From the NCBI RefSeq assembly GCF_012220205.1, contig NZ_CP047225.1:992001-1056000 (forward strand): 64,000 nucleotides of DNA, given 5' to 3'. Numbering within the stretch: the first letter of the stretch is position 1; the number at the start of each line of letters is the position of its first letter. This document shows positions 1 through 14,081 of the stretch, one piece after another. The notes below the pieces were generated by a model. The model did not search any database and had not been told where the DNA came from. It saw nothing but the letters and a program-made list of their open reading frames with translations. Origin of the DNA: Mycoplasmopsis gallinacea. GTDB lineage: Bacteria > Bacillota_I > Bacilli_A > Mycoplasmatales > Metamycoplasmataceae. The position numbers and the translations under genes are program-made.

Positions 1-655
1 TCTAAAGCGTTATCATAATTATTTTTCTCTTCATCAATTGCATTTTGATATGCAGTTGATTGATGAACTTGTTCACTATCTTGAACTTCATTTTGCAACT
101 CTTCCATTGCTCTATCAAGTTCTTTTGCTTTATTAACAATATTATCTTTTTCTTCTGCATTTGAAGATTTAATTTCATTAATTAAACTATCTTTTTGGTT
201 TTGATTAAGATGTTCTAAATTGTTAATTTGGTCAATTGCATCTTGTTTTGCTTCTTCTTTGTTTGCAATTGTTTTAGCAATTTCACGTAATTTATTAATT
301 AATTCAACAACTTCATTTTGGTTTAAATTGCTTGAAGCATAATCGTTTGGTTTTTGATTATTAAGTACTTGTTTTGCGTTTTCTAAAGCGTTATCATAAT
401 TATTTTTTTCTTCATCAGTTGCATTTTGATATGCAGTTGATTGATGAATTTCATCGCTATTTTGAACTTCTTTTTGCAATTCATCCATTGCTTTATCAAG
501 TTCTTTTGCTTTATTAACAATATTATCTTTTTCTTGTGCATTTGAAGATTTAATTTCATTAATTAAACTATCTTTTTGGCTTTGATTAAGATGTTCTAAA
601 TTGTTAATTTGGTTAATTGCATCTTGTTTTGCTTCTTCTTTGTTTGCAATAGTTT
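1..655 (-). repeat. Tandem near-identical 381-bp (127-aa) FIVAR/GA repeat units
   Basis: The sequence beginning at position 1 recurs at 382 with few differences (both begin tctaaagcgttatcataatt) and continues to about 655, where it diverges. The period is 381 bp, exactly 127 codons. Each unit encodes a helical repeat with the core LEHLNQNQKDSL followed by a Tyr/Asn-rich FIVAR-like half. The window edge cuts the array, so the copy number is unknown. Confidence 0.85.
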
Positions 656-3600
656 TAGCAATTTCAGTAATTTGTTCATCTTCGTTATTTAATTTATCAA
701 CATTATCAATTTGTTCATTTAATGATGTTTTTTCTTCATTTGAAAGTAAACCTGAATTATTAACTTTTTCTTTTAGTGCATTTTCTTTACCATTTAAAAT
801 ATCGTAAGCATAATCTAATGATTGATTATTTTCATTATTAGCAACTAAATTAGCTAAATTATCATTATCTCTATCTAAACCATTTTCAGTAGTAGAGTTT
901 AATAATTCATTAGCAACTTTTAATTTATTTTGAATCAATTCTTGATTATCTGCATTTTGATATTTAGTATTGTTTAAATCATTAATTAACTCAATGTATT
1001 TAGCAACTTTTTCTTTTAAATTAGCCATTTTATCAGCTACTTCAAGAGCTGAAGTAAAGACCAACTGAGCTTGTTTTGAGTTAGTTGCATTATTAATTTC
1101 ATTTTTAAAGTATTCAAGTTGTTTTGCATTAAGAATTCGTGTAGTTTCATCATTATTAACTGATTTTTCTAATTCTTTGATTAATGACTCTTTTTGAGCT
1201 TTTAGAATAATTGCTTCAAAATCTGCTACATTTTCTACAACATTATCTGGACTAAGATTTAAATTAGTATTCTTAATTTCATTAATGTAATTTGTTTTTT
1301 CTGCATCAGTTAAATTAGAAATTGCTTGAATTTGCTCAATGTAAGGTTGTTTTTTATCATTTCTAATTTTTTCAACAGCTTCAATAGTTTCTACTTCTGT
1401 TTTAGAAGTTGCTTGATCAATTAAATCTTTAGCATTGTTTTTTTCATTTTGATTTAAGTTTGGTAGATTATCAATTGCTTTTTTAGATGCATCTTTTTCA
1501 ATGTTTAATTTTGCTAAATTCAATTTTTCAATTAATTTAGTTACTTGTTCTTTATTTGCATTGTAATTAAAGTCATCATTTTCAGTTGCATCTTTTGGAC
1601 GTCCATTTATGACTTTATTAGCTTCTATAACGGCTGTTTCATAAGCATTTTTAACTGCTTTATCAGCTTCTAGATATTTACTATCGGCTTGAATAGCTTC
1701 TTGATCTTTGGCTGCTTCTTTTAATTTAGCCATTTCATTATCTAATAACCGAGCTTCTTCATTAATTGTTTCTAATTCTGAAGAATTAGCAGCTTTAATT
1801 TGATTAATGTAATCATCTTTTTGCTGTTGATTCAAGTTTTCAAAGGTATTAATTGCATTAATATATCTTTGTTTTTCTTGTTCTTTTTCTAAAATATCAG
1901 CTTTAATATCATCTAAAGTCTTGGTTTGATTATTTTCAGTGTAACTTAAGTCTTTTGGACTAACTTTATCTAATTCTTCTTTAAAGCTTGTTTTTTGATC
2001 ATCAGATAATAATTCGCTTGCTTCAACTTGCTTAATTACTTTTTGGATTTCACCATCTAATGCTTCATATTTTTGATTAATTGAACCATCAGAATGATCT
2101 TCTTTAGTGCCTAAAAATTCATCGATGTTTGTTCCTAAATCTGTTGAATTAGTTTTATCTAATAATTCTTCTGTTTTAGCAATTACATCATCAAAAGCAT
2201 CTTTAGTTATTTTAGTTGCTTGAGTATATTTATCTTCAGCTTTTTTCTTTTTGTACTCAGCAACTAAATTTGCTAAATCACCCATTTTATCATTTAAATC
2301 TGAGTATTTTTCTTTGATTTTTTGAGCTTCATTAATATCTGAACTATTTGTAATTTCTTCAATTAATTTATCTTTTTGAGCTTGATTTAAATTTGCGAAA
2401 TTCTTTAAAGCATCATTAATAATCACTTGCTTATCAGCTTTAGTTTTTAATTGAATAATTTCATTGTTATTAGTTGCATTATCAATTTCTGTTTTCAATT
2501 CTTCAGCTTGATCAGCTGTTAATTTGCTTTTAGCTACCAATTGATCAATATAATATTTTGCTTTATTTTTAGCATCTTGTAAGTTAGTTAAAAATCCACC
2601 AATTTCTAAAGTTTTAGTTGCGCTAGATCTTTGATCTGTTAAGCCTTCTTTTAAAGAGGTTAAATGATAAGTTACTGTTAAGGTTCCAGTTTCATCATTT
2701 GCACTAATATCATCAATTACAATTTGTGCTTTATTAACTTCATTATTTGCAACTGAAGTAACAAAATAACTATTATTTAAGTTTTTAATCACTTCTGCTT
2801 TATTTGCAACTAGAGAACTTGCTTTAGTTGTATTTTGATCATTTTTATTGTAAGTAATAGTTTTTGCAATATTTTGATCAGCAATTACTCTATCTAATCT
2901 TTGATCTTCAGTTTGTAATCCGTTAATTGTGAAAGTAACATTATCAACATGAATAGTGTTTAAATTTGGACGTTTTGAGTAAATGCTATAAGTACCTGAA
3001 ATAACTCCAGTTTTATCATTTCTTGAAGTGATTTGAATATTAGTTGCTTGATCTAATTCATTATTAATTGCATTAATATTTGCTTGTTGTAAATCACTTG
3101 GGCTAACTGAGTTTTTGTTAGTAATTTGATCTTGTCAATCATAATTTAAAGTTTGTAATCTTTGTAATTCTGTTTTAAAGCCTGTAAGTTGTTTTGCATC
3201 TTCTTGTGCAGTGGCATTGACAACTCTTTCAATGTTGTTTCTAGTTGTAGAAACAAGTATGTATTGCACTTGAATTAAACCTTGTTCATCATCACGTTTA
3301 ACAATAGTTAATGAATTTGGTTTTAACTCAACTTGTTCATCCATTAAATCGCGACCATCTTTAAATTTAACTTGCACATTTTGATCAAGCACCTGATTTT
3401 CATTTAATGATGGTAAGTAATTTGCTTTATCAGGATAGTCTAATTTAATTAATGGTAATAATTTTTCAATTCTGTTAGCTTCTTCATCGTCATTAGTTAC
3501 ATAACCACTAAATTCTTGAGCTGTTGATTTTTCTGACTTAATTAATGGTTTTTCAGCTGGTTTATTTTCTCAATTTTCAGAAACTAGACCGTTTTCACCA

Positions 3601-6600
3601 GTTAAGTTTCTAGTAGATTCTAATTGGTAACCAACTAAAATTGTTCCATGTTCATTATCTGCATTTTTAGTATCTAATTCAAGATAAACTTTAATATTTT
3701 GGTTTTGGCCTGCCGAAGTTAAATTGCTTGTAAAATCAAAAGTTTCTAAATCAGAAGGTTTTTTGGCTTTTGCACCATCTTTTAAAGTATCAGAATTTTG
3801 ACTAATAGTTACAGGTTGATTTTGATTATTATTTACTAAATCATCCAATCTTTGTTTTTCTGTTTTAAATCCAGAAATAATTGCATATTTAGTTTCAGAT
3901 TGAACTGATTCAAAACCAGATTTTTTAGATTGTAATTTGTAACTTACTTTTAATTCACCAGTTATGTCATTATAACCAACAATTTGTTGATCAACAAATT
4001 CATGATCGCTATCTGGGTTAACTTGTCAATTTCAATTTTGGCCTCTCGCTTGAGTTAATGATGAAGCTAATTGTGAGTTTTTAGTTACATAATCAATAGT
4101 ATGACTAAATTGATCATCAGTATTATTTACATCGATTGCGTCCAATCTTTCTTTTTCAGCTTCTTTTAATGATTTAAAGCCTGCTAATTGACCATTTTTG
4201 GTTGCTGTGCTTCCAACATCATTAAGATTTTGACCATTAACTAATCCTCTAGTTGAAACTAAACGATAAGTATAATCAATTGCTGCATCTGCACTGTTTG
4301 CATTTTTATTAACAATTTGAATTTGTGCATTAGTTAAATTGTTTGCGCTTAAAATTAATTGATTTAAAACTTCTTGAGGTAAGTGATTTTTATATTGATT
4401 TGCACTTACATTTTGAATAGATGCTTGTGCTTCTATTGCATTTAATAAATCATTTAATCTTTGACTTTCAGTTTTGAAGCCACTAATTGTAAATTCTTTT
4501 TCATCAGATTCTAAATTGCTGTAAATACCGTCTTTTGTAGATACAAAAACATATTTACCTGTAATTTGACCATTAATTTCGTCTCTAGTACTAATTTGAA
4601 TAGTTTTTACTGTGGCTTGACTATCAGTTTGCTCAATTTGACTTGTAATTGCATCTTTAATAGAATCAGAAGGAAGCACATTAGTTTTATCTGTGTAATC
4701 AAATATTGCACTTAAGTCATTTAATCTTTTTCTTTCAGCAGCTTGATCTAAATTATTTTGTTCATTTTGAGTTCTAAAGCCAGTAAGAATTAATTCTTTA
4801 GCTTTTGAAGTAACGCTTGAATATTGATAATCATTATATTTAAGATTATCTTCAGATCAAATTAAATCGTTTCTTGATTTGTCACTTCTTAAAGTAATTT
4901 GACTTGTTAATGAGCCAGTTTCATCATCAGCACTAAAAGTCATAGTATTTAATGATGCTTGATCATTAACACTATTAGCATAAGCATAATTATTTTGGGT
5001 AGTTGATGTTGCATTTGAAGGTAAATAATTTACTCTATTGCTATTATCATTGTTAAAAATCAATGAAGTATTACTTAAATTATCTGCTAATTGATCTAAT
5101 CTTTGTTGCTCAGTTTTGAATCCATTTAAAGTAATAGTTTTAACTTCTGAAGTAAAGTTAGTACCATTTTTAGTGCTTTTAGCAACATATTGAAGAACTA
5201 ATTCACCAGTAACATCATTATAAGCAATTACTTTCACACTTTCTGCAGTAGTATCTTCGCGATTGCTTTGAATGCTAATTCCGCTTGGATTAGTTTTAAG
5301 TTCTGAAGCTAATTTGGTTCTATGATATGTGAAAGTAAAATCAGTATTTTCTAAAGCATTTAACTCTTGTTGTTCACGCTCATTAGCGGTTTGGAAACCA
5401 GTAAATGTATATTGGTTATTAGTTGTCTTAACTACTTGGTTATTTAAGTTGTTTTTATTTGATTCTAAATGTCAATTTAAAACAATTTCTCCAGTTTCGC
5501 TATTTTTGCTTTCAATTGAATCAATTACTAATTTAGCTTTATTTTGACTTAAAATATTAGTTTTTTGATTATCAATTTCTTGAGCTAAATATCCAGATAA
5601 TTGTTCTAAAGCCACTTCATCAACAATAGTTAAGTTTTGTGCTTTATCACCAGCAAAATTAAACACCTTTTGGCTTGCATCCACTAAATTATTTAATCTT
5701 TGCAATTCAGTTAAAGTGTTTAAAGTTGCATTTTTAACACTTGATTTAACATCAGTTAAATTAGCTCTTTGTGAAGTTGCTAAGTAAGTAATTTGTACTT
5801 CTCCAGTTACTTCATTAATTGAAACAATATTAATATCTGAAATTAAAACAGTAGCATTTTCTACATTTGCAAATTCAATATCTCTAGCTTTAATTTCTGA
5901 AGCAGTTTTGGTTGCTTTTGTTTGCGAGCTTAAAGTAGGGCTGTATTCTAAAAGATCTAATCTTTGTGTTTCAGTAAAGTATTGGTTATTATTTGCTTTA
6001 TTAAATGTATAAGTTTTTTTAGCAGATTGTAAAGTATTTAAATTATTTTTAGTTGATTGCAATTCATATGAAATAGTTAATGAACCATCTTTATCATTTT
6101 GACTTTCAATTGCTAAATTCACAACTTGTGCTTCTGCATCATTAGGTAAATTAATACTAAATGCATTATTACTATTATCAGTATTAATTTGACTTGGTAA
6201 TAATTGATTATTTAAATTAGTATAAGTTGGATTAATTGCATCTAGACGATTAATTTCTTCTTGACTAGTTGTTAAATAATTATTAAATGTCACTTTTGGT
6301 GCATTATCTGAAACTAGATTTTGATCAACGTTATCATAACCAGAAACTAAATCTGTTCTGGTGGTACTTAATTGATAACTAACTTTAATTGTTCCAGTTT
6401 CATCATCACGATCTTGGTTATCAATTACTAAAGCAATATTAAGATTTTCATTATTTCAAGCTTCTGGTTTAGTGATCGTAAAGTCGTTATCGGTTAATTG
6501 TGAAGGTTTTTTAGTTAGAGCATCTTGATTATTAGTAATTACACTTGAAGTTTCAATGGCTTTAATTAAATTATCTAATCTTTGTTTTTCAGTTAAGAAA

Positions 6601-9600
6601 CCTGTTAATTCAACTACTTTTTTGTCGCTAATTACTTCTTTACCTAAATTATTTTTAGTTGATTTTAATTTAAATTCAACTTTAATTTTTCCATTAACAT
6701 CGTCATAAGCAATTACTTTTTGATCAATAAATTCATAATCAGCATCATTTGGTTTATTTCAAGTTCAATTAGTGATAGCATCATCTTTTAATGATGAAGC
6801 TAAAGTTGTTGCTTTATTTACATAGTTAATGCTGTATGATTGATCACTATTTAATCTTTCACTTTCAACATCTGCATTAGTTTTAAAGCCACTTAAAACT
6901 CCAGATGCATTTTCTGAATTTTGAGTTGATAAGTTTTGTTGATTGTTTAAAGTTTTAGTTGAAACTAAATTATAAGTATAAGCAATTTGACCTTTAACAT
7001 CATCTGCCTCTTTAAGCACAACATTAATTCTTGCATCAGTTAAACTGTTATTTTTATCTTCAATTACAAAATTATTAATTATATTTGAAGCTAAATTATC
7101 TTTGTATGCAGCAGTTGCTAAAGCATTAATTTTAGCCTCTAATTGAGCTTTATTAGCTGTTAATAATTCATCAAGACGCATTTTTTCAGTTTTGAATCAA
7201 TTTAAAGTAGCAGTTTTTATTTCAGATTCAACATCATTAGAAATTCCATTTTTTGTTGAAGCAAAAGTATATGAAAAAGTAATTGCACCTGTAATTTCAT
7301 CATAAGCAGTTATATCTTTAATCTTAATTGTCGCTTCTGGATTTTGAGTTGTTATATTAGAAGTAATTTGATCTTTATTAGCCTCTGAAGGTAAAGTAGT
7401 TGCTTTATTAGTGTAATCAAAAGTAGCAGCTAATTTATTTAATCTACTTTGTTCATTTTCAAAACCAGTTAAGGTATATCTATTAACAATTTTTTGTTCA
7501 TTTTCACTTAAAGTTTCTTTATTTAATAAACTTGCTAAATCATAAGTATATGAAATATCAGTTAAACCATTTTTAGTTGAAGTTAAAGTTACTTTAACAT
7601 TTCTAGTTCCATTTCTATAATTATCACCAGTTAAACTTAGTAATTCATATTGTGGATTTATTTTATAGTTATTAGCATCAGCAATTGAAAGATATTGAGT
7701 TTGTAACTGGCTTGGATTAATAGTTGAATTTGTTTTATTTGGTTCACTATAATTAAGTGAAATTACATTTTTAAATAAGTTTTCTAATCTTTCTTTTTCA
7801 GTTAATAATCCTGAAGCTGTAAAACTTGAACTTTGAGCTGAAACAACTTCACTTGTTTGATTTGTTTCTTCTGGAATAGTAATTAAATCTTCTCTATCAG
7901 ATTTTAAAGTGTAGTCAAAAGTAATTTGACCATCTCTATCACTTCTGCTAGTAATATTTGGGCTATTTTTGAAGCTTACTTTTTGCACATTACTATCTTT
8001 GAAGTTAATATTAAAGTCATTACCATAAATTGCTTCAGTTGGCACTTTTTTGTTAGTAATAGTTAAAATTGCATTGTCTTGAGTTAATAATGCATCTAAT
8101 CTTTGTTTTTCTGTTTGGAAACCTTGAATTTCTGCATATTTAACATCTGAATAAACATTTGGTGAAGTTGTTGATTTTAGTCTATAAGAAACTTTTAATT
8201 TACCAGTAATATCATTGTAACCAACAACGGTTTTATCAACAATTTCAGCATTTTGATTATTTTGAATTTCTCATTGCAATTCTTGAGCATTAGTTAATTT
8301 TGAAGCTTGATTTTGTTTTTGTTCTGTAGTTGCTTTAACTGCCACAGCATTAATTGCGTCTAATCTTTCTTTTTCTACCTGATTACCAGTTTTAAAGTCT
8401 CTAATTACTGATTCTTTAGTATCAGAAGTTAAAGATTGATCAGTTGCATCTTTTATAACATATTTAACTGTTGCTGTTCCATCAGCATTATTTTTAACAA
8501 TTTCTTTAATTACAATTTGATCAGTTGTAATTGTTGAACTACCTAAAGAACTATCATAAGCAATGGTTTTAGTTATATTGTTATCAACAATTTCACTTGG
8601 AGTAATTTTTGATTTATTAGTATAATCAAAAGTTGCATTATATTGATTTAATTTAGCTTTAGTTAAAATCTTATCAACCTCTGATTGCTTTGTCTTGCTT
8701 GCTTGTAAATCAGAAATTCGATAAATTTCTGATTTATATTGTTGTTTTTGTTTTTCTGTTAAATAACTTAATCCATTAATATCATTTTTTGCTTTATTTT
8801 TAATTCCATCAAGTAAAGCAAAACTATTATTTAATGAACCACTTTGATTAATATCTCCAATTAAAGCATTTAATGAAGGATTAGTAGTTCCATTATTTGT
8901 AATTGAAGAAATTAACTCATTAGCTGAATTTAAAATAGTATCAAATTGACTTTGATTAGTTGCGCTTGTGTAATCAACATTAGCTTTTTTGTTTGTATAT
9001 TCAATAACTAAATTTTTCAATTTTTTCATTGAATTATTTAAGTTAACATTTTCTTGTTTTCCAAAAATAGTTTGAGCATCTTGGGTGCTTGTAGCATTTT
9101 GAATTTTTTCAAATAATTCTTGATTTTGTTTTGGATTTAAATGTTCATAAGTAGAAGTTAATTTAAAAATTTGATTATCTTTTGCTTCTTGTTTATTTAA
9201 TTCATCAAGACTTGTAGCTTTATTAACTGCATTTATTAATGCTTGTTTTTGACTCTCAGTAATTTTATTAGCATTTTTTGCTTGATTAATTGCTTCAATT
9301 AAAGAAGCTTTTTTATCATTTAAAGCTTTTTGATTTGATGTTAAAAATCCATTAATAGTAGCAGATTTAGAATCTGATTTAATTTTTTCATCTTCTGGTA
9401 AATAACTAAATTTTGGATCTGTTGAAACTAATTGGTAATTAAGAGATACTGTACCGTTTGAATCTGTTTTTACAATATTACTTGTAACAACATTTGCTTT
9501 ACTATTATTAGGTAAGTTATTAGTAATTGATGAATGACTAATTGCTGAAGGTAAAATAGTTTCTTTACTTGGATAATTAAAAGTTAAATCAATTGCATTT

Positions 9601-12600
9601 AATCTTGCTTTTTCAGCAGTAATTTCATTTCCATCAAGATTGTTATAAGTAGTTGCAATAGTAGATTTTAATTGATCGTATTGACTAATATAATTTTCAA
9701 TAAAGTTTGTGTAATTTGTTGGAACTGGGGTTGGTTGTTCCAATTTATTTTTAGATGTGTTTAATTTAGCATTAAGATTAGTTAAAGCAGTATCAAAATC
9801 AGATTTTCTTGCTTTTGATCCATCAGTATAATCAGAACTTGATTTAGCTGAATTATATGTATTAATTAAAGTTAAATCAGTTTTGCCAAAATCATCGTTT
9901 AATTTTTTTGCTTTTTCATAAATTGCTTGTCTTTGACTTGGATCTGCAGCTTTGATTTGTTTGATTATAAGATTTTGTAAATTCTCAGTTAAATAGTTTA
10001 ATTCTTTTACTTTATTGATAAAAATATCACCATCTAGAGCATTATAAGCATTAGTTAAATTTTCTTGTAATTTAGAAATTTTTGAAGAATCAATAGTGCC
10101 ACTTTTATTATTTAATAATGAATCAGTTGCTGTTTTGTATGCATCAAAAGTTCTCTTTTTATCGCTAGATGCATAATTATACTTATCGCCATTAAGATCT
10201 AATTCGCTTGCATAATCTTTTAAGTTTTTTGTTACGTTATTTACATTATTTATTAAATTTTTGTAATTATTAACAACACTTTGATCACTAAAGTTTTTAG
10301 AAAGAATATCATTTTTAAATGCTTCTTTTTGTTTTTGACTTAAAACATTATTTTTGCTATTTAATGTTTTTGAATCTAAATAATCAATTAATTCCTTATG
10401 GAAATTATTTTGTTTTTCTATTTCATCGACTATTGTTTTAAGGTTTTTATCGTTTCCAAAATATACTCAATTTTCTTGAGCATTTTCTGTTTTATATGTA
10501 TAAATTTTAGCACTATCAATATTGCTTAAAGCAGTTTTTTTTAATTCACTTGAAACGTATTTTAATGAGTTAATTTTATCTTTTGCTTTTGTTTTAGCTT
10601 GATTGAATGCTTCAGAAATTAAAGAATTTAATTGATTATTAATTGTATTCCTATTATCAGTTAATTGATAATTTGTTTCATTGTAACTAAAGTTTTTTTC
10701 ATTTGGTATTCTTTGAATAAAAGACGATTTGGCGTTACTATCTAAATAAGTAAATGAATTAATATCATTTGTAAATTGACTTTTATTTCCATTTAATTCT
10801 AGAATTTTATCAATTCAATTAGTTTTTAAATTACTTGCATTTTGTGTTTTAAAAGTATCCAAATTACCTTGTGAATAAAAAGCATAAGATGAATCATTTA
10901 ATGCATTATTGCTGTTTTGCAATTTTGTAACAAAATTGGTATATCAAGCATTATCAGTAGTTGATTTATTGTTTGTTTTACCATATACTAATTTATCATT
11001 TTGAATATTGTCAATAATTGGTTTAATCTTCTGAATTTCATCATATAAATTAGATAATGATTTTATTTTGTTTAAGATGGTGTTTTTATTACTTTGATAT
11101 TGTGCATTATTAGTTGGAACAAAAGTAGTTATATCATAAGGGGTGTTATATCTTGAAAGTACAGAATTAATTGCATCAATTATAAATTTAGTACCTTGAA
11201 CATAGTTATAATTACTTCAGGTTACATTAGTAATACTTTGACTATTTAAGGTATTAATAAATTCATTTTCTAAATTAGTTTTACCACTACTTTTTATTTT
11301 AGAAATGGTAGCATCTACATCATTTATAAATTGTTGGACTTCAGTTGCATTTTGTAAAAGAACATTTGTTTCATCATCTCTGTTTATTGCTTCATTATTT
11401 GAATTCAAATTAGATTGCAAATTATATTTTCTTTGTGTTTGTCTATTGAACCCTTCTAATTCTAATAACTTTAATGCAGGTCCTTTTGCTTCTCTTTGAT
11501 CCGCAAAAGCAAAAAGAACTTTGTTACTAATTTCATTATTTCAATCTGTTTTATCTGTTGTACTTAGAACTAACCTCCTTAATTCTGCTCTCTTTTCTTC
11601 TGCTTGACCTTGTAAAGTGTTTAAATTGGCAATTTCATTTTTATAATAATCAAATCATTTTGAACCATTAAAAGAATATGTAGATTCATTAAAATTTGAA
11701 TTACTTTTAATTTGATCTAATAAATGATTAATTTGAGGGGCAGTTAATCATTTGTTTTTAGTTCTGTCATTTGCAAATCTTCGCAATTTTTCATAATCGG
11801 TTAAATCATAACTAATATTATTAAAATTAATATATCCATTTTCATCCAAATCATTAAATGAAAATAAATTAGAGTTTGTAGTTGAATATGAATTATTAGA
11901 AATAATTTTTCATTTTTTACTATCTTCTGAATTTATAAAACTTGTTTTAAGTTTTAAATTATTCATATTTCTATATAGGATTAAAGAATCTATATTATTT
12001 TTAGTTTTATATTCTGAAAGAATTTTATTTTCATTTATTATTTCATTATATTTTGATTTGTCTATCGAATGAATAAATCTTTCAACTCCATTAGTTTCTT
12101 CAATTAAGGATAATGATGTATTCGGTAATTTGTCACTATCTAATAAATATTCACTTTTAATTATAGTTTCACTTGTATTTAATTTAATATTTTGATAAGT
12201 CTGGCGATCGGCAATTTTCATAAATGAACCATATTGACGATCAGCTCATTTTGATCATTCATATTTGAATTGTCCAAAACCAATATAAGTTTTTTTATTT
12301 GATGAGCTTCTTGTTTGAGAGTTAGTACTATTCCCAATGCGAACACCATTATTATCAATTGTAGCTGGATTTCTTTTTAAAGTAAATTCAACTTGTAAAG
12401 AAGGAGTAAAATGTTCAGTTTCATCTTCTGATCTTATTTCAAAAATTAATAATCCACCTTGATTATTATTAAGAGAATCATAAATAAATTTATCGGCATA
12501 TTGTTTTTGATGTAAACCTAATTTGTAAGCATCATTTTTATATGGGTATGGAACATATTTGTAATCACCATCTAAAGCTGGTTCATCATGAATAACCATA

Positions 12601-13688
12601 TTAGCAAGCGTTCTCTTTTTGAAGTAATCATTTGTAGTACCTCATAAAACATCATATTGTTGATTAATATTCGCACTAATTTCTCTTGGATAAGTATTCG
12701 AATTATAAAAAGAACCATAATGCATTGAATTTAATCAGCTTTTTCCTGTACCTTTATATGTAGCACTTGAATTTCTATCAAATTCAACAGATTCAAAATT
12801 TTTGTTTGAATTGTAAAATCTTAAACCTGAAAAATTAGAACCACTTTTATAATAACCGGTATAGTCATATGATTTAGAAATTCATGGATTAATTTTATAT
12901 TTATTATCTTCTACACCTTGATAATATTGGGCTTCACTAAATTTATCAGCTACATTATAATTTTCGTCCACTCTTAATTTATATGTTCTAACATTTTTTG
13001 AGTTGGTATTAGTTAAATTAAATGAACCATCAGAATTTCTTCTTGTTGAAAGAGTAACATTTATTTCACCAGTTAAAATTAAATCTTCAGAAAATCAGAT
13101 ACCTGCTAAATATTTTTTGTCCTGTGTCTTTAAATTATCAACATTAAACCCAACTTTAAAGGTCTTTGTATCGTTTTCTGCATCTCATCCATCTCCATTA
13201 AAAAATGATGAATCTTGTCTACTAGAATTTTTCTGTCAATTATATCTTTGTTCTATAAGACTATTACTAAGAACAAGAGAAGGATTTAATAAATCTCATG
13301 CCCTATTATAATTATTGCCGTATTGTTTTTGTTTACTCAAATTATCATTGTAATCATAAAGCCTATATCAATTATTTCTATAATTAATATAGTTATTTGT
13401 CTTACCACTTTGATTATTTACACCTGGAGTTGCTCCAATGTAAATAGGTTTATGACTACTAAAAGCACTTCAACCGTTATAAAACATACCTTGAGCATTT
13501 GTGTAATTAGTATAAATACCATCATCTTGTACTTTGTTATATTGAGTGTAGCTCATGTATTTACTATCAATTTCCTGTGAACTTCCTGTTGTATTAGTTT
13601 GAGAAATAGGTAAAAATACAAGAGGTAAAGATCCACTTGTAGCACTAACTGCTAATACAATTTTCTTAATCTTTTTTCTATTTTTCAT
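1..13688 (-). CDS. Giant surface protein with Lipoprotein_17 and Ebh-like repeats (C-terminus outside window)
   Basis: Reading TGA as Trp gives one uninterrupted frame from the ATG at 13,688 to the window edge, over 4,560 residues. An AAGGTGG ribosome site precedes the ATG. The N-terminus (MKNRKKIKKIVLAVS...) is a basic then hydrophobic export signal with no lipobox cysteine. In order: a ~600-residue N-terminal domain homologous to that of the neighbouring giant protein (both contain DYEKLRR followed by WLT); Asn/Lys-rich helical segments; from about residue 1,350 to 3,680 many repeats of the Lipoprotein_17 type (PF04200), recognised by YxLVSTKxG and GFKTExQRL; then FIVAR/GA helical repeats like staphylococcal Ebh. 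Probably a cell-surface adhesin or host-protein binder; that role is inferred from the family. The promoter region is duplicated by the adjacent IS. Confidence 0.85.
2630..9640 (-). repeat. Array of Lipoprotein_17-type repeats within the first giant protein
   Basis: The translated minus strand repeatedly shows a ~90-residue pattern: a GxIxxxYxLVSTKxGL-like strand pair, then GFKTExQRLNxL, then a segment with DYxNKxxxLPS. Examples lie near 9,400, 8,160, 7,260, 6,630, 5,760, 5,170, 4,560, 4,240 and 3,240. This is the signature of Pfam PF04200 (lipoprotein-associated domain of mycoplasma variable surface proteins). Copies have diverged in sequence, unlike the near-identical units at the left edge. 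Confidence 0.8.
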
Positions 13689-13721
13689 AACATACCACCT
13701 TATATATATGAGTATAAATTT

Positions 13722-13945
13722 TTAATAATTTTGTAGACTCAGTTAAATTAAGAGGATCAAAATTCTCACCTGAAGCATTGCGTAACTAAATTAATTTATC
13801 TGAATTACTTAATTAATCCCATCATTAGGTTGATTAAGTGAATTTACTATTGTATCCCTATAAAGGCAATAAGGCTATTAATGAAGTCATTAGCATTCCC
13901 GTTGCTAATGTAAACTTCGCTATTTTCTTTTTTTATAATTTTCCC
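13722..13945 (-). pseudogene. Decayed 5' end of a second surface-protein gene, now the leader of the first giant gene
   Basis: Between the giant gene's ATG and its upstream promoter region lies sequence clearly homologous to the 5' end of the neighbouring giant gene (35,432-35,776). The signal-peptide region can still be read (IAKFTLATGMLMTSLIALLPL) but is followed at once by TAG and other stops. About 130 bp present in the neighbour are missing here, and the ATG is replaced by ATA. It looks like the remnant of a related gene whose promoter was kept while a new N-terminus was attached downstream. An identical remnant lies in repeat copy B (16,356-16,579). Confidence 0.7.
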
Positions 13946-14004
13946 TTTTTTGTAAAAAATAACTTTTTATTTTTATTTTTAAAATAAAAGCATTTTACAG
14001 AATA

Positions 14005-14033
14005 ATTATATTGAATTATGGTACCACAAAAAA
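14005..14033 (-). promoter_or_regulatory. Candidate promoter for the first giant surface gene (copy A)
   Basis: On the minus strand a perfect TATAAT (14,005-14,010) lies 17 bp from the start of a T-run occupying the -35 position (14,028-14,035). The same arrangement is found upstream of the second giant gene, about 60 bp before its ATG. Here the ATG is about 320 bp downstream, beyond the decayed remnant, so a closer promoter is also possible. The T-run is T8 here and T7 in copy B. Confidence 0.5.
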
Positions 14034-14066
14034 AAGCATATGACCCTATTAGGCAGGCCTAAAATG

Positions 14067-14081
14067 TTTTTTTTTTTTTTT
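14067..14081. repeat. Homopolymer T15 (A15 on coding strand) upstream of the surface-gene promoter
   Basis: Fifteen consecutive T lie roughly 70-85 bp upstream of the inferred transcription start. The corresponding tract is T17 in repeat copy B (16,700-16,716) and T16 upstream of the second giant gene (35,897-35,912). On the coding strand the sequence next to it contains the short inverted repeat TTAGGC-CT-GCCTAA. Confidence 0.85.

Noticed and set aside
1-655. CRISPR-like direct repeats
   Set aside because: The period is 381 bp, a multiple of three, in an open frame; there are no short repeats with unique spacers.
13470-13688. A separate 72-aa protein, present twice (also 16,104-16,322)
   Set aside because: The apparent end is a TGA, which is Trp here. 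The first is the N-terminus of the giant gene, the second its IS-cut duplicate.
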